From contig CAVZRE010000072.1 in NCBI GenBank assembly GCA_963777595.1, positions 1 through 64,000 on the forward strand: 64,000 nucleotides of DNA, given 5' to 3'. This document shows positions 38,042 through 47,396 of the stretch, piece after piece. The notes beneath the pieces were generated by a model, which saw nothing but the letters and a program-made list of their open reading frames with translations, was not told the DNA's origin and ran no database searches. Source of the DNA: CAVVFX01 sp963777595 (lineage in GTDB: Bacteria > Acidobacteriota > Terriglobia > Bryobacterales > Bryobacteraceae). Numbering within the stretch: position 1 is the first letter of the stretch; every line of letters starts with the position of its first letter. The translations under genes and the position numbers were made by a program.

Positions 38042-40432
38042 ATGCTAAACAAACTTCTTCTCATCGCCCTTGTCCTGTCACTGCCGCTTACGGCAGCCGT
38101 GCCCAATCCCGAGACTCACTTCGGCCACAAAATCGGCGTGGACTACGAACTTCTCGACTGGGACAAAGTCGTTTCCTATTTTCAACTCCTTGAGAAATCG
38201 AGCGACCGGGTAAAATTCCTTCCTCTCGGAAAAACCGTCGAAGGCCGCCCCCAGATCGCAGTAGCCATCTCCTCTGCTGCCAACATCAGGAATCTCGATC
38301 ACTATCGCGACATTCAGATGCGCCTGTCGGACCCACGCAAGACTTCGCCCGACGAGGCCGCAAAATTGTTTCCCGAAGGCAAGGCGATCGTCATGATCAC
38401 CTGCTCGATTCACGCCACCGAAGTCGCTTCGACTCACACTGCGGTCGAGTTCGCCTACCGTCTTCTCACGGAGGACAACAATCCGAAGTTCAAAACTATT
38501 CTTGACAATGTGATTGTTCTGCTCGAGCCTTCCCAGAACCCCGACGGCGTCGATATCGTCACCCGCTGGTATCGCAAAACACGCGGCACCAAGTGGGAAG
38601 GTACCAGTCCGCCGGAGCTTTATCACCACTATATCGGTCACGACGATAACCGCGATTGGTACATCTTCACGCAACCCGAAACACGCAACACCGCGGCGCT
38701 CGAGAATCGCTGGCATCCGGAGATCGTCTACGACGTCCACCAGATGAGCGCGACCCAGGCGCGTCTTTTCGTCCCACCGTGGATGGACCCGGTCGATCCG
38801 AACATCGATCCCATTCTCTCCAGCCTCTGCAACATGATCGGAACCGGGATGGCAACGGACCTCTACGCAGCGGGAAAAACCGGCATCGCGCTCAATGGTG
38901 TATATGATTTCTGGTCGCCGGGAAGGCAGTATCAGGCTTATCACGGCGGCGCCAGAATTCTCACCGAATCCGCCAGCGCGAGGCTCGCGACTCCCATCAC
39001 GCTTTCCGCCAACGACATCTCCACGAACGCCCTCGGATATAACCCGCGCGTCAGCAGTTGGAACTATCTTGTGCCCTGGATGGGAGGCACCTGGCATCTG
39101 CGCGATATCATCGATTACCAGTCCATCGCCTGGGAGTCTCTGCTCTACCAAACGGCCATTCGCCGGTCGGAGATGCTGCGCTATTTCTATGACATCAACC
39201 GGAACAACGTCGAAAGGAAGACTCCCTACGCCTTCGTCGTGTCGTCTTCCCAGAGCGATCCGGGTGCTGCCAAAAAGATGCTCGAGACACTTGCGCTTGG
39301 CGATATTGAAGTCGAACGCGCATCCACCTCCTTCACCGCGGACGGCAAGAGCTATCCCGCGGGCAGTTACGTTGTCAGCATGCGCCAGCCTTTTTCCGGT
39401 TGGGCAAAAACGTTGCTCGAAGCCCAGCATTATCCCGATCTGCGACTCTATCCCGGTGGTCCACCGAAACGGCCGTACGATGTTACGGCCCAAACGCTGC
39501 CTATGTTGATGGGTGTCGATACCGTCACCGTGAAAGATTCCTTCTCCGCGAAACTGCAACCCGTTACGCAATATTCTTTCGAACTCGACCACCCCAATCC
39601 CCCCAACAGCCTTCCGGCGACTGACGTGGCGTCTTGGAAGACGGTCGCCAAAGATTGGAAAGCCGCTAAACCGGTTTATCGCGATACCACCACAGGTGAT
39701 TTCTACACCTCTCCCGGCAATGGAAGAAAGCTCATCGCCGCGCCGCGACTCGGTCTCTATCAAGCCTATGTGCCGAGCATGGATGAGGGGTGGACGCGGT
39801 GGCTCTTTGATGAATTCGGATTCGCGCAAACCAAACTGCAACTCCCCGCGATCTTGGCGGGAAATCTTCGTCAGAAGTTCGACACCATCGTGATTCCGGA
39901 TCAGTCCCGCCAAACCCTTGAGGACGGCTACGAAGCGGATGAAATGCCGCCGGAATTCACGGGTGGGCTCGGAGAAAAGGGCGCCGCGTCCTTAAAGGAG
40001 TTTGTTGCCCAGGGTGGGACCTTGATCCTGTTGAACCATGCGTCGGATTATGCGCGGGATCTCGGCGTCACCGCCAAAAACGTCCTTACTGGCGTCGAAT
40101 CGAAAGAGTTCTACTCGCCCGGTTCACTCTTGAATGCAAGCCTGGACACCAGGAGTCCCCTCGCGTATGGCGTCCCCGCATCGATCACCGTCTGGAGCGA
40201 AGGCAGCCCTGCCTGGGACGCGCCCGAATCTCAAGTAATCGCGCATTACCCTGACAAAGGAGTGCTCGCGTCCGGTTGGCTGCTGGGCGAAAAGTACATC
40301 GCGAAGAAAGCCGCGCTGCTCGACGTGCCGCTCGGGAGCGGAAGGATCATTATGTTCGGCATGCGTCCTCAATACCGGGGCCAGAGCTACCAGAACTTCA
40401 AGATTCTCTTCAACGCGATCGTGTACCACTAG
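38042..40432 (+). CDS. M14 family zinc carboxypeptidase, secreted, with large C-terminal domain
   Basis: 796 residues. The signal peptide is MLNKLLLIALVLSLPLTAA. The zinc site is HATE in ITCSIHATEVAST, with the third ligand in VYDVHQM; NPDGVD and YRKTRGTKWEG are typical of the M14 group. About 450 further residues after the catalytic domain contain a glutamine-amidotransferase-like region (FDTIVIPDQSRQTLEDGY, LKEFVAQGGTLILLNHASDY). It is third in the receptor-peptidase cluster, 73 bases after the S9 gene, and would trim peptides from their C-termini outside the inner membrane. Confidence 0.9.
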   Translation: MLNKLLLIALVLSLPLTAAVPNPETHFGHKIGVDYELLDWDKVVSYFQLLEKSSDRVKFLPLGKTVEGRPQIAVAISSAANIRNLDHYRDIQMRLSDPRKTSPDEAAKLFPEGKAIVMITCSIHATEVASTHTAVEFAYRLLTEDNNPKFKTILDNVIVLLEPSQNPDGVDIVTRWYRKTRGTKWEGTSPPELYHHYIGHDDNRDWYIFTQPETRNTAALENRWHPEIVYDVHQMSATQARLFVPPWMDPVDPNIDPILSSLCNMIGTGMATDLYAAGKTGIALNGVYDFWSPGRQYQAYHGGARILTESASARLATPITLSANDISTNALGYNPRVSSWNYLVPWMGGTWHLRDIIDYQSIAWESLLYQTAIRRSEMLRYFYDINRNNVERKTPYAFVVSSSQSDPGAAKKMLETLALGDIEVERASTSFTADGKSYPAGSYVVSMRQPFSGWAKTLLEAQHYPDLRLYPGGPPKRPYDVTAQTLPMLMGVDTVTVKDSFSAKLQPVTQYSFELDHPNPPNSLPATDVASWKTVAKDWKAAKPVYRDTTTGDFYTSPGNGRKLIAAPRLGLYQAYVPSMDEGWTRWLFDEFGFAQTKLQLPAILAGNLRQKFDTIVIPDQSRQTLEDGYEADEMPPEFTGGLGEKGAASLKEFVAQGGTLILLNHASDYARDLGVTAKNVLTGVESKEFYSPGSLLNASLDTRSPLAYGVPASITVWSEGSPAWDAPESQVIAHYPDKGVLASGWLLGEKYIAKKAALLDVPLGSGRIIMFGMRPQYRGQSYQNFKILFNAIVYH

Positions 40433-40858
40433 CAGCCTGATCAATCGCCTGCAACCCTTGTAGAGTAGGCCTTTGGCCTGCGTTGACAGTAGAGTAATTG
40501 GGAAGTGCAAGATCGACACGCTGTCTCTGAGCATCAAAGGGCCGACACCCACGTGCGCGTGGGTCCCCCGGCCCCGCCCCTCGCTGATGTCTCACAAAAG
40601 GGCGCACTCCAACACCCCCCACCCTTGTGCATTCCACCAATCCGTGCACAACGTTGCACAAAGCAAGGGGGCGAGCCTTCCCCAAAAACACCGCCAGTCC
40701 AATCATAACAAGCCACTTATTGCAAATCGGGTTCGTTCCGCAAAAACCCTGCTCGCATTGACTCACTTTAATAGCCTGTTCATCCAGCGTTAATAAGTCC
40801 TTACGTCTCTCATAGTGGAAGCCGAATGACGGCATCCAAGAAAAAGAGGATACATATC
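40433..40858. other. Intergenic region with strong hairpin
   Basis: These 426 bases between the peptidase cluster and a small secreted protein contain the GC-rich hairpin listed separately, several C-rich runs (CCCCCCACCC near 40613) and a possible promoter element TTGACT at 40758. I see no coding frame with support. Confidence 0.5.
40539..40574. terminator. GC-rich two-part hairpin
   Basis: An inner perfect stem (ACCCACG, TGCG loop, CGTGGGT) is nested in an outer stem (GGGCCG ... CGGCCC). It stands 106 bases after the M14 peptidase stop. Stability is high, but no T-run follows, so it may be a factor-dependent terminator, an mRNA-stabilising structure or an intergenic repeat element. Confidence 0.4.
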
Positions 40859-41044
40859 ATGAAAACCTTCGCATCTTGCTTAATTGGTCTTTCCCTTATG
40901 ATTGGAACCGTGATGGCGCAAACGCCGGCCGCTTCCACTTCAACCACTGACACAACCAAACCGACCACGGTGAAAAAGCACAAAAAGCACACGGCAAAGT
41001 CCACCACTCCCGCGCCGGACGCTTCCACTGCTCCAGCCAAGTAG
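40859..41044 (+). CDS. Small secreted Lys/Thr/Ala-rich protein
   Basis: 61 residues. A signal peptide (MKTFASCLIGLSLMIGTVMA) leads to a low-complexity tail rich in Thr, Ala, Pro and Lys, with the basic block KKHKKHTAK. AAGAGGA lies 8 bases before the ATG at 40859. A strong terminator hairpin follows 38 bases after the stop, so it is probably a single-gene transcript. The function is unknown; the basic tail might bind nucleic acid or anionic polymers. Confidence 0.75.
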   Translation: MKTFASCLIGLSLMIGTVMAQTPAASTSTTDTTKPTTVKKHKKHTAKSTTPAPDASTAPAK

Positions 41045-41081
41045 TTCGTTTTTTCTTGTCTGGCAGGCTTGAGCCTGTCGA

Positions 41082-41112
41082 GGGGCAGATCGTCGGATCT
41101 GCCCCGGCTTTT
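41082..41112 (+). terminator. Rho-independent terminator
   Basis: A 10-bp perfect stem (GGGGCAGATC, GTCG loop, GATCTGCCCC) is followed by GGCTTTT. It lies 38 bases after the small secreted protein gene. A smaller hairpin (CAGGCT TG AGCCTG) precedes it at 41064-41077. Confidence 0.75.
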
Positions 41113-41136
41113 CCCAGGCGGTACAATTGCGAAAAC

Positions 41137-42945
41137 ATGCTTCGCTCCACCGCCATCCTTCTCCTGGCTCTCAGTCTCCGCGCTGCCGAACGTCCGCCTG
41201 TCCCCCGCTTTACCGATCCCGCGCGGCGTGCCAGGCTCGAGGCAGCCTTTCCACAAATCACTGCCATCTTCGAGAACTTCTGGCGAGACCACGGCATCCC
41301 TGGTTTAGCCTTCGGCGTGGTAATCGATGGAGACCTCGCACTCGTCAAGGGCTTTGGCGAACAGAACCGCGAATCCCATACACCCGTCACCCCTGACACG
41401 GTCTTCCGCATCGCCTCCATGACCAAAAGCTTCACCGCGCTCGCCATCCTCCAACTCCGCGATCAAGGCAAGCTCTCCTTAGAAGATCCGGTCGCCAAAT
41501 GGATCCCCGAATTCTCGAGTTTTGACTATCCCACCCGCGACAGCGCGCCAATTCGCATTCGGACCCTATTGACACACGGCGCAGGCTTTCCCGAGGACAA
41601 TCCCTGGGGCGATCGCCAGCTCTCCACCCCCGACGACGTCTTAACGTCGTGGCTCAGGAAAGGTCTGCCCTTCAGCACGCCTCCTGACAGCGCCTACGAA
41701 TATTCCAACTACGGCTTTGCATTGCTCGGCAGAATCGTCGCTCGCTGCTCAGGGGTGCCCTACGCGGACTACATCGCGCAAAACATTCTGGAGCCCTTAC
41801 AGATGCGCGCCTCCACCCTCAGACCCGAATCCGTGCCCGCGGCTCTGCGCGCAATCGGTTACGGCCGGAACGGAGGCCAGTATCAGGTAATTCCGTCGCT
41901 CCCCCACGGTGCTTTCGGTTCCATGGGCGGAATGCAAGTTTCGGCGCGCGACCTTGGGCGTTACGTCGCCTTCCATCTCTCCGCCTGGCCTCCGCGGGAC
42001 GATGCGGAAAACGGCCCGGTGCGGCGCAGTTCCGTTCGCGAAATGCAGCATCCCTGGCGACCTTCCAGGTTTCAAATCAATACGCCGGACAACCCCCAAG
42101 CCGCCCGGACCTCGGCTTATGGCTACGGCTTGGGCATTTCCCAAACCTGCCAGTTTCGGCGAATCGTCGCCCATAGCGGAGGCCTGCCGGGGTTCGGTTC
42201 CAATATGATGTGGCTGCCAGACTATGGTGTGGGGATTTTCGCCATGACCAACTTGACCTATACTTCGGGCGCCGCCGCCATCGATCAGGCGCTCGAGGCC
42301 CTGCGCCGCACCGGAGCCCTCAATCCCCGCGAACTGCCGGCGTCCGCCGAACTGCTGGCAACCAGGGAAGCGATCATCGGTATCTGGAATCGTCTGGAAC
42401 GGAAACAGCTGGAGAGATTGGCGGCGGACAACCTTTTTCAAGATGTGCCTGCGCTCGACCGGATGAAGCAAATTGAGAGCCTGAAGGCTGAAGCCGGCGC
42501 GTGCGGAACAGCCGGCCCAATGAAGCCCGATAATCTGCTTCGCGGAGGTTTCCGGATACCTTGCGAAAAGGCTGCCATCGACGTCTATTTCACCCTCGCG
42601 CCAACCATGCCGCCAACCGTGCAGCGTCTGGATTTCTCGATCCAAACCAACCTTTCGCCGGCAGCGCGGAAGTCTGTGGACGCTTTGGCTACGGCGATCG
42701 GACGGACGGACGGGGAAGGGGCCCATGTTCCAGTCGCGCAGCTTTACGCAATTCGGCTCGAAATGGGAAATTGCAAGGCGGGTGAGCTATTGTCTCGTCA
42801 CGAATCAGGAAATGGGTTCGTTCGGGCAACTGTCCGCCTGGAGTGCGACCGCGGTCCGCTGCTGGCAAGGGTGGAACTGGATAATGATGGGAAATTGAGA
42901 AGCGCCGCCTTCGTCAGGCCGGAGGATCAAGCTTGCTCCCAATAG
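41137..42945 (+). CDS. Serine hydrolase (class C beta-lactamase fold), secreted
   Basis: 602 residues. After a short signal (MLRSTAILLLALSLRAAE) comes a beta-lactamase/D-aminopeptidase fold with all three motifs: the nucleophile Ser in IASMTKS (SxxK), the Tyr in YEYSNYG (YxN), and HSGG in RRIVAHSGGLPG. A further 200 residues form an uncharacterised C-terminal domain (CGTAGPMKPDNLLRGG, ATAIGRTDGEG). Such acidobacterial proteins are usually esterases or peptidases and not true beta-lactamases. ATG 41137 starts the signal; the frame extends back to 41056 through the terminator hairpin. Confidence 0.88.
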   Translation: MLRSTAILLLALSLRAAERPPVPRFTDPARRARLEAAFPQITAIFENFWRDHGIPGLAFGVVIDGDLALVKGFGEQNRESHTPVTPDTVFRIASMTKSFTALAILQLRDQGKLSLEDPVAKWIPEFSSFDYPTRDSAPIRIRTLLTHGAGFPEDNPWGDRQLSTPDDVLTSWLRKGLPFSTPPDSAYEYSNYGFALLGRIVARCSGVPYADYIAQNILEPLQMRASTLRPESVPAALRAIGYGRNGGQYQVIPSLPHGAFGSMGGMQVSARDLGRYVAFHLSAWPPRDDAENGPVRRSSVREMQHPWRPSRFQINTPDNPQAARTSAYGYGLGISQTCQFRRIVAHSGGLPGFGSNMMWLPDYGVGIFAMTNLTYTSGAAAIDQALEALRRTGALNPRELPASAELLATREAIIGIWNRLERKQLERLAADNLFQDVPALDRMKQIESLKAEAGACGTAGPMKPDNLLRGGFRIPCEKAAIDVYFTLAPTMPPTVQRLDFSIQTNLSPAARKSVDALATAIGRTDGEGAHVPVAQLYAIRLEMGNCKAGELLSRHESGNGFVRATVRLECDRGPLLARVELDNDGKLRSAAFVRPEDQACSQ

Positions 42946-43108
42946 GCGCAAGATCCCTGATTATCTGCGGCGCAACACGTTCGCCGCGGCCAAAGGGCGT
43001 ATATTGGAACTAGAGAACCGGCTTATGGGACGTGAGTCGAGTGTTTGACAAGGTAGTAAGTAACCTTGCAACCTCCTGAATCGCCTATTACACAGCCGGC
43101 CTGCGCGA

Positions 43109-43699
43109 ATGCTGGTCGAATTTGAACTCATTAAGAAGGCTCAGGAGGGTGACGCGGCCGCCTTTAACCAGGTGGTCTTGGCGTACCGGCGTAAGACCCT
43201 GGGCACCATCGCGCGACTGATCGGCCGGCCGGAAGATGTGGAAGATGTAGCCCAGGAAGTGTTTCTGAGGTTATACTTCTCCCTGGACCAGTTGAGGTCG
43301 CCGGAGGGCTTCGAAGCTTGGCTGTATCGTCTTACTGTAAACGCGGCGTATGACCATCTGCGGAAACACCGGCGGCGCGCGGAGACAAGAGTTGCGGACC
43401 TGTCGGAGCAGCAGATGACCATGGCGGACGCGGCGGCGAGTAGTACCGTGGATCGGGACGAGACACGGAAGCGGCAGGTGCGCGAAACTGTGGATGAACT
43501 GCTTTCGTCGGTATCAACGGAAGACAGGATTCTCCTCACTTTGAAAGAAGTGGAAGGCTTGTCGTTGAAAGATTTGGAAAAGGTTTACGGCGCAAACGAA
43601 AACGCTTTGAAGGTAAGGCTCTTTCGCGCGCGCCAAAGGGTGCTCAAAGCATTTCATGGCTCTGAGAAGGGTATTCAGAAAACGGGGGTTGGGAGTTAA
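43109..43699 (+). CDS. ECF sigma-70 factor 2
   Basis: 196 residues. Region 2 (AAFNQVVLAYRRKTLGTIAR, DVEDVAQEVFLRLYFSLDQL, AWLYRLTVNAAYDHLRKHRR) and region 4 (LSSVSTEDRILLTLKEVEGL, DLEKVYGANENALKVRLFRA) are both present. It is followed after 2 bases by a membrane anti-sigma-like gene and then a Spy/CnrX-like sensor, an arrangement like that of metal- or envelope-stress ECF cassettes. No strong ribosome site precedes the ATG at 43109. Confidence 0.9.
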   Translation: MLVEFELIKKAQEGDAAAFNQVVLAYRRKTLGTIARLIGRPEDVEDVAQEVFLRLYFSLDQLRSPEGFEAWLYRLTVNAAYDHLRKHRRRAETRVADLSEQQMTMADAAASSTVDRDETRKRQVRETVDELLSSVSTEDRILLTLKEVEGLSLKDLEKVYGANENALKVRLFRARQRVLKAFHGSEKGIQKTGVGS

Positions 43700-43701
43700 C
43701 G

Positions 43702-44070
43702 ATGCAGTACGAAGACACCTCTAACAGCAATGAACGGCTGGACCGATTGTTCGTAGAGTATCGAGACGCGTGTGAAGCGCCTGAGTTAAGCGCCGGTTTT
43801 ATGCCCGCTCTATGGCAGAAGATCGAGGCGCGCCAATCTACTTCGTGGGTCTTTAGCAAGATATCGGGTTGGTTCGTAGCGGCTTCCGCAGCCGCCACGG
43901 CCGTTCTCGCGCTAGCTTTACTTTCCATGCCGTCGATGCCCTCAGGGACGCCGGCTGCCAGCTATGTAGACGCGCTGGCTGCGGATCACCTGGCCGAGTA
44001 CACTCTCTATACCGAACCCGTTCACGTAGACAAGATTGCCGACTATAGCGCCGGAGGCATTCTCGAATGA
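43702..44070 (+). CDS. Membrane-bound anti-sigma-like protein
   Basis: 122 residues. The cytosolic N-terminus (ERLDRLFVEYRDACEAPELS, FMPALWQKIEARQS) resembles acidobacterial anti-sigma proteins. It is followed by one membrane helix (WFVAASAAATAVLALALLSM) and a short periplasmic tail (DALAADHLAEYTLYTEP). No zinc-binding cysteines are seen. It begins 2 bases after the sigma gene and overlaps the following gene by ATGA. Its likely role is to hold sigma factor 2 at the membrane. Confidence 0.78.
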   Translation: MQYEDTSNSNERLDRLFVEYRDACEAPELSAGFMPALWQKIEARQSTSWVFSKISGWFVAASAAATAVLALALLSMPSMPSGTPAASYVDALAADHLAEYTLYTEPVHVDKIADYSAGGILE

Positions 44071-44474
44071 AGCGTTCGGGGCTAGCCGCGGCACTCTATG
44101 TCGTGTTGGTTTTTCTGAGCGGCGCAGTACTTGGAGTTTTTGCCGACCGGCTGTATACGGCTAAAACCGTCAACGCCAATGTCAATGCCGCCAAACCAGC
44201 CGACTTTCGCAAACAGTATGTTGCTGAGATGACCAAGCGTCTGAAATTGACTCAGCAACAGGTGAACGAACTCGGTGCGATCCTCGACGACACCCGCGCC
44301 AAATTCCACGAAGAGCATGATCGCTCAAAACAGCAGCTGGCTCAGATTCACGACGACCAGGTCCAGAAAATCCACGAGATTCTTTCCCCCGCCCAACTTC
44401 CGGAGTACGAGAAGTATCGCGTCGAGCGCGACAAAGAACACGAGCTGCGCGATAAGAACGGCAAGTCGAAGTAA
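44067..44474 (+). CDS. Spy/CpxP/CnrX-like periplasmic sensor
   Basis: 135 residues. An N-terminal membrane anchor (LAAALYVVLVFLSGAVLGVF) precedes a helical hairpin domain (YVAEMTKRLKLTQQQVNELG, FHEEHDRSKQQLAQIHDDQV, KIHEILSPAQLPEYEKYR), matching the LTxxQ-type periplasmic metal sensors and chaperones. Histidine and acidic residues (HEEHD, IHDD) could bind metal. It is coupled by an ATGA overlap to the anti-sigma-like gene and probably senses metal or unfolded protein outside the inner membrane. Confidence 0.82.
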   Translation: MKRSGLAAALYVVLVFLSGAVLGVFADRLYTAKTVNANVNAAKPADFRKQYVAEMTKRLKLTQQQVNELGAILDDTRAKFHEEHDRSKQQLAQIHDDQVQKIHEILSPAQLPEYEKYRVERDKEHELRDKNGKSK

Positions 44475-44500
44475 CGTGTAACAGCTTCGCCGCGCAGACG

Positions 44501-45229
44501 TCACCGAGGCGCGGACAGCTCAAAAATCACGGTCGTCCCGGAGTTGCCTGACTCCGCAATGTAGATTTTCCCTCCCAGTACGTCTACAATCGTGCGCGCC
44601 ACCGTCAGTCCCATCCCTGCTCCGGGGTAAGTGTGTCCATTCAGCTTTCTGAACGCCAGGAACACCTGTTCCCGGTACTCCGGTTCAATTCCGATGCCGT
44701 TGTCCGTAATCGAAAATCGGCAAACTCCCGCGCTACACTCAGCTGCGACAACAATACGGGGGGCGACGCCGGCACGGCGAAATTTGATCGAGTTTTGAAT
44801 AAGAGCCTGGAACAGAGTAGTCAGAAGGCTTACATCAGCTTCCACATCCGGGAGCTCGCCAAAGCTGATTTCCGCCTGACATTCCCGTGCTTCCGGCTGC
44901 AACGTGAAGAGCGCTGTTTCCAGAGCGGCTTCTGCGCTTGCACGAGTCTTCCTGCAGTCGGCCCCGGCAACCCGAAAATAATTTCGCAGACCGGCTGCTG
45001 TTGTGGCGAGGCGTGCACCCGCCGATTCAATGTGACTGAGCAGGATTTGCGCTTCCCCATCGAGTTGCCCCTCATAGCGGCGCACAAATAGAGCCATTAG
45101 CGACGATGCCTGGTCGACTGGGCCCACCAAATCGTGCACGGCGTCCGCGACAAACCGTAGAAGTCGCCGTTGGTAATCCTGTTGCAAACTGGAGACCGGT
45201 TCTTGCGGCTGCACCATAGCCTGGTTCAA
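44501..45229 (-). CDS. Short histidine kinase-like protein
   Basis: 242 residues. An N-terminal dimerisation region has its phospho-acceptor candidate in VADAVHDLVGPVDQASSL, followed by a HATPase domain (LIQNSIKFR, FSITDNGIGIEPEYREQVFL, GAGMGLTVARTIVDVLGG, GTTVIFEL). There is no sensor domain or membrane helix, so input must come from a partner, probably the multidomain kinase encoded 11 bases upstream on the same strand. Confidence 0.85.
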   Translation of the reverse strand: MNQAMVQPQEPVSSLQQDYQRRLLRFVADAVHDLVGPVDQASSLMALFVRRYEGQLDGEAQILLSHIESAGARLATTAAGLRNYFRVAGADCRKTRASAEAALETALFTLQPEARECQAEISFGELPDVEADVSLLTTLFQALIQNSIKFRRAGVAPRIVVAAECSAGVCRFSITDNGIGIEPEYREQVFLAFRKLNGHTYPGAGMGLTVARTIVDVLGGKIYIAESGNSGTTVIFELSAPR

Positions 45230-45240
45230 GATCGCCTAGT

Positions 45241-47286
45241 TCAAAGTCCGAATGCCGGAGCAATGTGGCTCCTGCTGAAAGTACGTTCAGCCATCTCGAT
45301 CAATTCGCGGCCGGTAAATGGTTTTTGGATTGTTCCCGAAAACCTAACTCCATCGAAACGCCGCATTACCTCGACCTCGCTATAACCGCTGCACACCACC
45401 ACCGGAACGTGGCTGTCCATCTCGCGGATCTCACGTAAGACCTGCAGACCGGATTTCCCTTGCATACTCATGTCGAGCAGAATAAGTCCCAGCTCATCGC
45501 GGTGCTTCCGGAATTCCTCTAGCCCGCGAGTTCCGTTCGACGCCAGGATCACGCTGTAGCCGGCCCGTTCGAGCGCCGCTTTTACCGTGCTGCCGACGAT
45601 CTCCTCATCATCGATTACCAGAATCTGCCTGCGCTGTGGCTGGATCTCGGGAGTTGAAGGCCGCGCCGGCTCTTCCACTGCGGGAGCGGATCGCAACTCG
45701 CCGGCCGGAAGAAGCACGGTAAAGACGCTACCTCGACCGGGAGCACTGGTCACATTAACCAGTCCGTGCAAGGTACGCACGATTCCCTGCACGGCAGCCA
45801 ATCCAAGGCCCCGGCCCGTGAACTTAGTGGTGAAAAACGGTTCGAAGACATTGTTGCGGGTTCTCTCGTCCATTCCACAACCGGTGTCGCTCACTTCCAA
45901 AGCGACGTACCGCCCCGGTGTGATCGCGTATCCCAACGCATTCTCATAACCTTGCGGGTCATGTAATTCCCGCTCGAAAGTCTTTACGCTCACCGTACCC
46001 TCGTTGTCGCCAATGGCCTCTGCGCCATTGATGATCAGGTTCATGATCAGCTGTTGCAAATGCCAGGTGTTACCTTCGATGGAAGGCAACTGGCGATCGA
46101 GTTGAAAATCAAGCGTCACCGATTTAGAGACAGAGGCATGTAGAAGATCGCGCGTCTCGTCCACCAGTTCGGAGAGATTCATCGGCTCCTGGAATGCGGA
46201 GCCCTTCCCCGCGTATGCCAGAAGTTGTTGCACCAGGTGAGCGGCGCGCTTGCTGGAACTTAGCACCACTTCCAACATCGCGTAACCGGCATTGTCGGGC
46301 TCAACGGATTGGAGAGCGAAGCTGGCGCCCCCCATAATTCCTACCAGCAGGTTATTGAAATCGTGCGCGATTCCACCCGCCAGCAGTCCGATGCTCTCGA
46401 ATCTCTGTTGCTGGCGAACGGCTTCCTCATTGCGCTTCTGATTCTCAATGTCCGTGCAGGTGCCAAACCAGTTGTCGAGCTTTCCGTGAGCGCCGATGAT
46501 GGGCATAGCCCTCACCAGGTGCCAGCGAAAGACACCGTCAGACGCACGCTTCAAACGAACCTCAGTTTCGAGAACGCCGCCGGAGGAAGCTGCCGCCGAC
46601 CATACTTCCTGAAACCTATCGAGATCATCCGCATGGACCAGCGAAGCGAACGGCCACGAAGAATTATCACCGCGCCCGCTGTATTCGAGAAAGCGCTGAT
46701 TCGCATAGTGCACAAGCCTTCCGGAAGACGCAGACCAGACCAGTTGCGGGATCGCCTCGGTCAGGTTCCTGTACTTTTCCTTCTCCCGCACTATGTCAGC
46801 GTGCGCGATTTCCAGCTCCCGATTCCGCTGTTCCAATTCGGCGCGCTGCAGGGCTATTTTTCTCTCCATCCTGAATTTGCGGATAGCATTTTCGACAGTG
46901 CGGGGAAGCAGCCCCAAATTGGCCGGATTTTTCGCAAGATAGTCCATCAAGCCAAGCTTCATCGCTTCCACGGCGATTTGTTCGCTGCCGATGGCGGTCA
47001 ACATCACCACGGGATGGCTGGGGGTAGCCGAAGGACTCCAAAGGTTGCGCAGCACATTGAGGCCGTCCATATCCGGAAGGCGGTAATCGAGCAGGATGCA
47101 ATCCGGCTCAAAGATAGCGCAGGCTTTCAGGCCTGACAGGCCGGACGACTCTTCCCGAAACAAAAACGTTCCAGTCCCGCCGGATTGAAGATAGTGCCTG
47201 CAGATTGCACGATCCGTCGGATCGTCGTCAATAATAAGAACTTTGATCTGATCCTCCGGCACAGTTTTAATTATATGAGCTATCAC
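45241..47286 (-). CDS. Hybrid histidine kinase REC-PAS-HisKA-HATPase-REC
   Basis: 681 residues, soluble. An N-terminal receiver (KVLIIDDDPTDRAICR, CILLDYRLPDMDGL) is followed by a PAS domain (LVWSASSGRLVHYANQRFLE), the kinase core with LAGGIAHDFNNLL, the ATPase motifs (DTGCGMDERT, FTGRGLGLAAVQG) and a C-terminal receiver (QILVIDDEEIVGSTVKAALE, LILLDMSMQGKSGL). The start is GTG at 47286. It is read divergently from a stand-alone response regulator 110 bases away and co-directionally with the short kinase. Confidence 0.9.
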   Translation of the reverse strand: MIAHIIKTVPEDQIKVLIIDDDPTDRAICRHYLQSGGTGTFLFREESSGLSGLKACAIFEPDCILLDYRLPDMDGLNVLRNLWSPSATPSHPVVMLTAIGSEQIAVEAMKLGLMDYLAKNPANLGLLPRTVENAIRKFRMERKIALQRAELEQRNRELEIAHADIVREKEKYRNLTEAIPQLVWSASSGRLVHYANQRFLEYSGRGDNSSWPFASLVHADDLDRFQEVWSAAASSGGVLETEVRLKRASDGVFRWHLVRAMPIIGAHGKLDNWFGTCTDIENQKRNEEAVRQQQRFESIGLLAGGIAHDFNNLLVGIMGGASFALQSVEPDNAGYAMLEVVLSSSKRAAHLVQQLLAYAGKGSAFQEPMNLSELVDETRDLLHASVSKSVTLDFQLDRQLPSIEGNTWHLQQLIMNLIINGAEAIGDNEGTVSVKTFERELHDPQGYENALGYAITPGRYVALEVSDTGCGMDERTRNNVFEPFFTTKFTGRGLGLAAVQGIVRTLHGLVNVTSAPGRGSVFTVLLPAGELRSAPAVEEPARPSTPEIQPQRRQILVIDDEEIVGSTVKAALERAGYSVILASNGTRGLEEFRKHRDELGLILLDMSMQGKSGLQVLREIREMDSHVPVVVCSGYSEVEVMRRFDGVRFSGTIQKPFTGRELIEMAERTFSRSHIAPAFGL

Positions 47287-47396
47287 ACTGGGCGCGCGTA
47301 GGCGACGGGGTCAAGTGTAGGCTTGAGCACACCTGCTCAACATCGGTGATATAAACACAGGCGACCCCAGATACAAATGTGAGAAAAATAAAGGGT

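Noticed and set aside
36040..39913. Long minus-strand frames opposite the S9 and M14 peptidases
   Set aside because: The plus strand encodes complete enzymes with catalytic motifs. The antisense frames are arginine-rich shadows of GC-rich codons.
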